This document shows positions 63,497-64,000 of a stretch of DNA of 64,000 nucleotides, piece by piece. Below the pieces are notes generated by a model that did no database searches, was not told the origin of the DNA, and saw only the letters and a program-made list of their open reading frames with translations. The translations under genes and the position numbers were made by a program. Numbering within the stretch: position 1 is the stretch's first letter; every line of letters starts with the position of its first letter. Source of the DNA: Streptomyces lomondensis (GTDB taxonomy: Bacteria; Actinomycetota; Actinomycetes; Streptomycetales; Streptomycetaceae); contig NZ_BMWC01000001.1 of assembly GCF_014651035.1 (NCBI RefSeq), forward strand, positions 806,001-870,000, written 5' to 3'.

Positions 63497-64000
63497 CTAG
63501 CGGCCGATGAACTGCGGCCCCTGCGGGGGCAGCCGGAAGTCCGGGTCGGGGGCCGCGGTGACCGGCGGCGGGTAGCCGTAGCCGGTCTGCGCCCCCGTGA
63601 CGCCCGCCGTGGCCGGTGCCGGGGGATAGCCGTACGCGGGCCGGTTCGTGGGCTGCGGATAGCCGTACGCCGGCTGGGTCGTCGCCGGCTGCTGGGGCGG
63701 ATACCCGTACCCGGGCTGCGCGGGCACCGCGGTCGGCTGCTCCGGTGGCAGCGGCCGGGACAGCTCGGGGGAGGGCTGGACCGTGGCGGGGGGCTGCTGA
63801 GCGGGGCCGGCGGTCGTCGGCTGGGCGGGTGCGGTCGTGGTCGGGGGTGCGGTCGTGGTCGGGGGTGCGGGCACGGTCGTCGTCGGCTCCTCGGCCGCCG
63901 CCTCCGACTCGTCCACCGAGATGCCGTAGTCGGTCGCGAGCCCCTTCAGCCCGTTCTTGTAGCCCTCGCCCAGCGCCCGGAACTTCCAGCCCTCTCCGCG
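63497..64000 (-). CDS. TerD-family protein with Pro/Gln-rich YGYP-repeat tail (N-terminus beyond window)
   Basis: The last 167 codons of a gene running off the right edge. The first 27 residues (WKFRALGEGYKNGLKGLATDYGISV) are the C-terminus of a TerD domain. It is followed by an acidic linker (DESEAAAEEP) and a disordered tail of about 135 residues rich in Thr, Pro, Ala and Gln, with four YGYP motifs. The tail ends FRLPPQGPQFIGR. The TerD part matches the two copies upstream. Tails of this sort are likely to mediate interaction or phase behaviour. Confidence 0.85.
   Translation of the reverse strand, partial: RGEGWKFRALGEGYKNGLKGLATDYGISVDESEAAAEEPTTTVPAPPTTTAPPTTTAPAQPTTAGPAQQPPATVQPSPELSRPLPPEQPTAVPAQPGYGYPPQQPATTQPAYGYPQPTNRPAYGYPPAPATAGVTGAQTGYGYPPPVTAAPDPDFRLPPQGPQFIGR

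Overview
The window is a stretch of Streptomyces-type chromosome. Evidence: very high GC, GTG and TTG starts, DUF397/DUF5753 regulator pairs, an SCO2400-family protein, the fasR-fabD-fabH-acpP-fabF cluster, a homodimeric pyruvate dehydrogenase E1 (aceE), TerD paralogues, and short palindromic intergenic repeats seen in streptomycetes. The gene order from about 23 kb to the end resembles my memory of the S. coelicolor SCO2365-SCO2406 core region in reverse. I could not check that.

Layout. (1) 1-3.1 kb: a Tat-exported GH35 beta-galactosidase cut by the window edge, a secreted DUF4360 protein and a small membrane protein. (2) 3.15-6.1 kb: an accessory patch with lower GC and decayed sequence. 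It holds three small ORFs of unknown, possibly immunity-type function, a YCII-like protein, a small membrane protein, and remnants of an AraC regulator and of an unidentified gene. (3) 6.1-9.9 kb: an imine-reductase-like enzyme with an arginase-family protein, a WhiJ/AbaA-like trio (XRE-DUF5753, DUF397, HATPase anti-sigma-like), and a broken PPOX/F420 gene. (4) 10.1-23.3 kb: a plant-polysaccharide sugar block. It contains two overlapping secreted GH43 arabinan-type enzymes, a secreted aldose 1-epimerase, a chvE-mmsA-mmsB monosaccharide ABC transporter, a TIM-barrel/U32-like protein, a zinc dehydrogenase and an enolase-superfamily sugar-acid dehydratase. A shared candidate operator, CGANATNTCGAAC, lies before four of its transcription units, which suggests one regulon whose regulator is not in the window.

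(5) 23.4-40.9 kb: mixed core genes. These include SCO2400-family, alpha/beta hydrolase with divergent XRE regulator, MarR with divergent oxidoreductase, Ohr, serine hydrolase coupled to an M14 peptidase, EI24, a pyroglutamyl-peptidase-like protein lacking its cysteine, LysR with divergent RidA, GH3 beta-glucosidase, galM, an SGNH lipoprotein and DUF3145. (6) 41-46 kb: the type II fatty acid synthase initiation/elongation operon with its PucR-type activator FasR. (7) 46.1-55.7 kb: pirin, serine hydrolase, MerR-AKR operon, DUF4429, DUF1023 hydrolase, TetR/MFS efflux pair, and a voltage-type potassium channel. (8) 55.7-64 kb: aceE, DUF3052, an AhpE-like peroxiredoxin, and a Ter stress cluster (two adjacent TerD, a TerC-like DUF475 protein, a TerA-like protein and an edge-cut TerD with a YGYP-rich tail).

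Several start codons were moved from the longest reading frame where a ribosome binding site, a signal peptide or an operator argued for it. No tRNA, rRNA, insertion sequence, phage or CRISPR array was recognised. The least ordinary things are the four-site sugar operator, the repeat families placed at convergent gene ends, the 28-bp inverted repeat between fasR and pirin, and the decayed patch at 3-6 kb.
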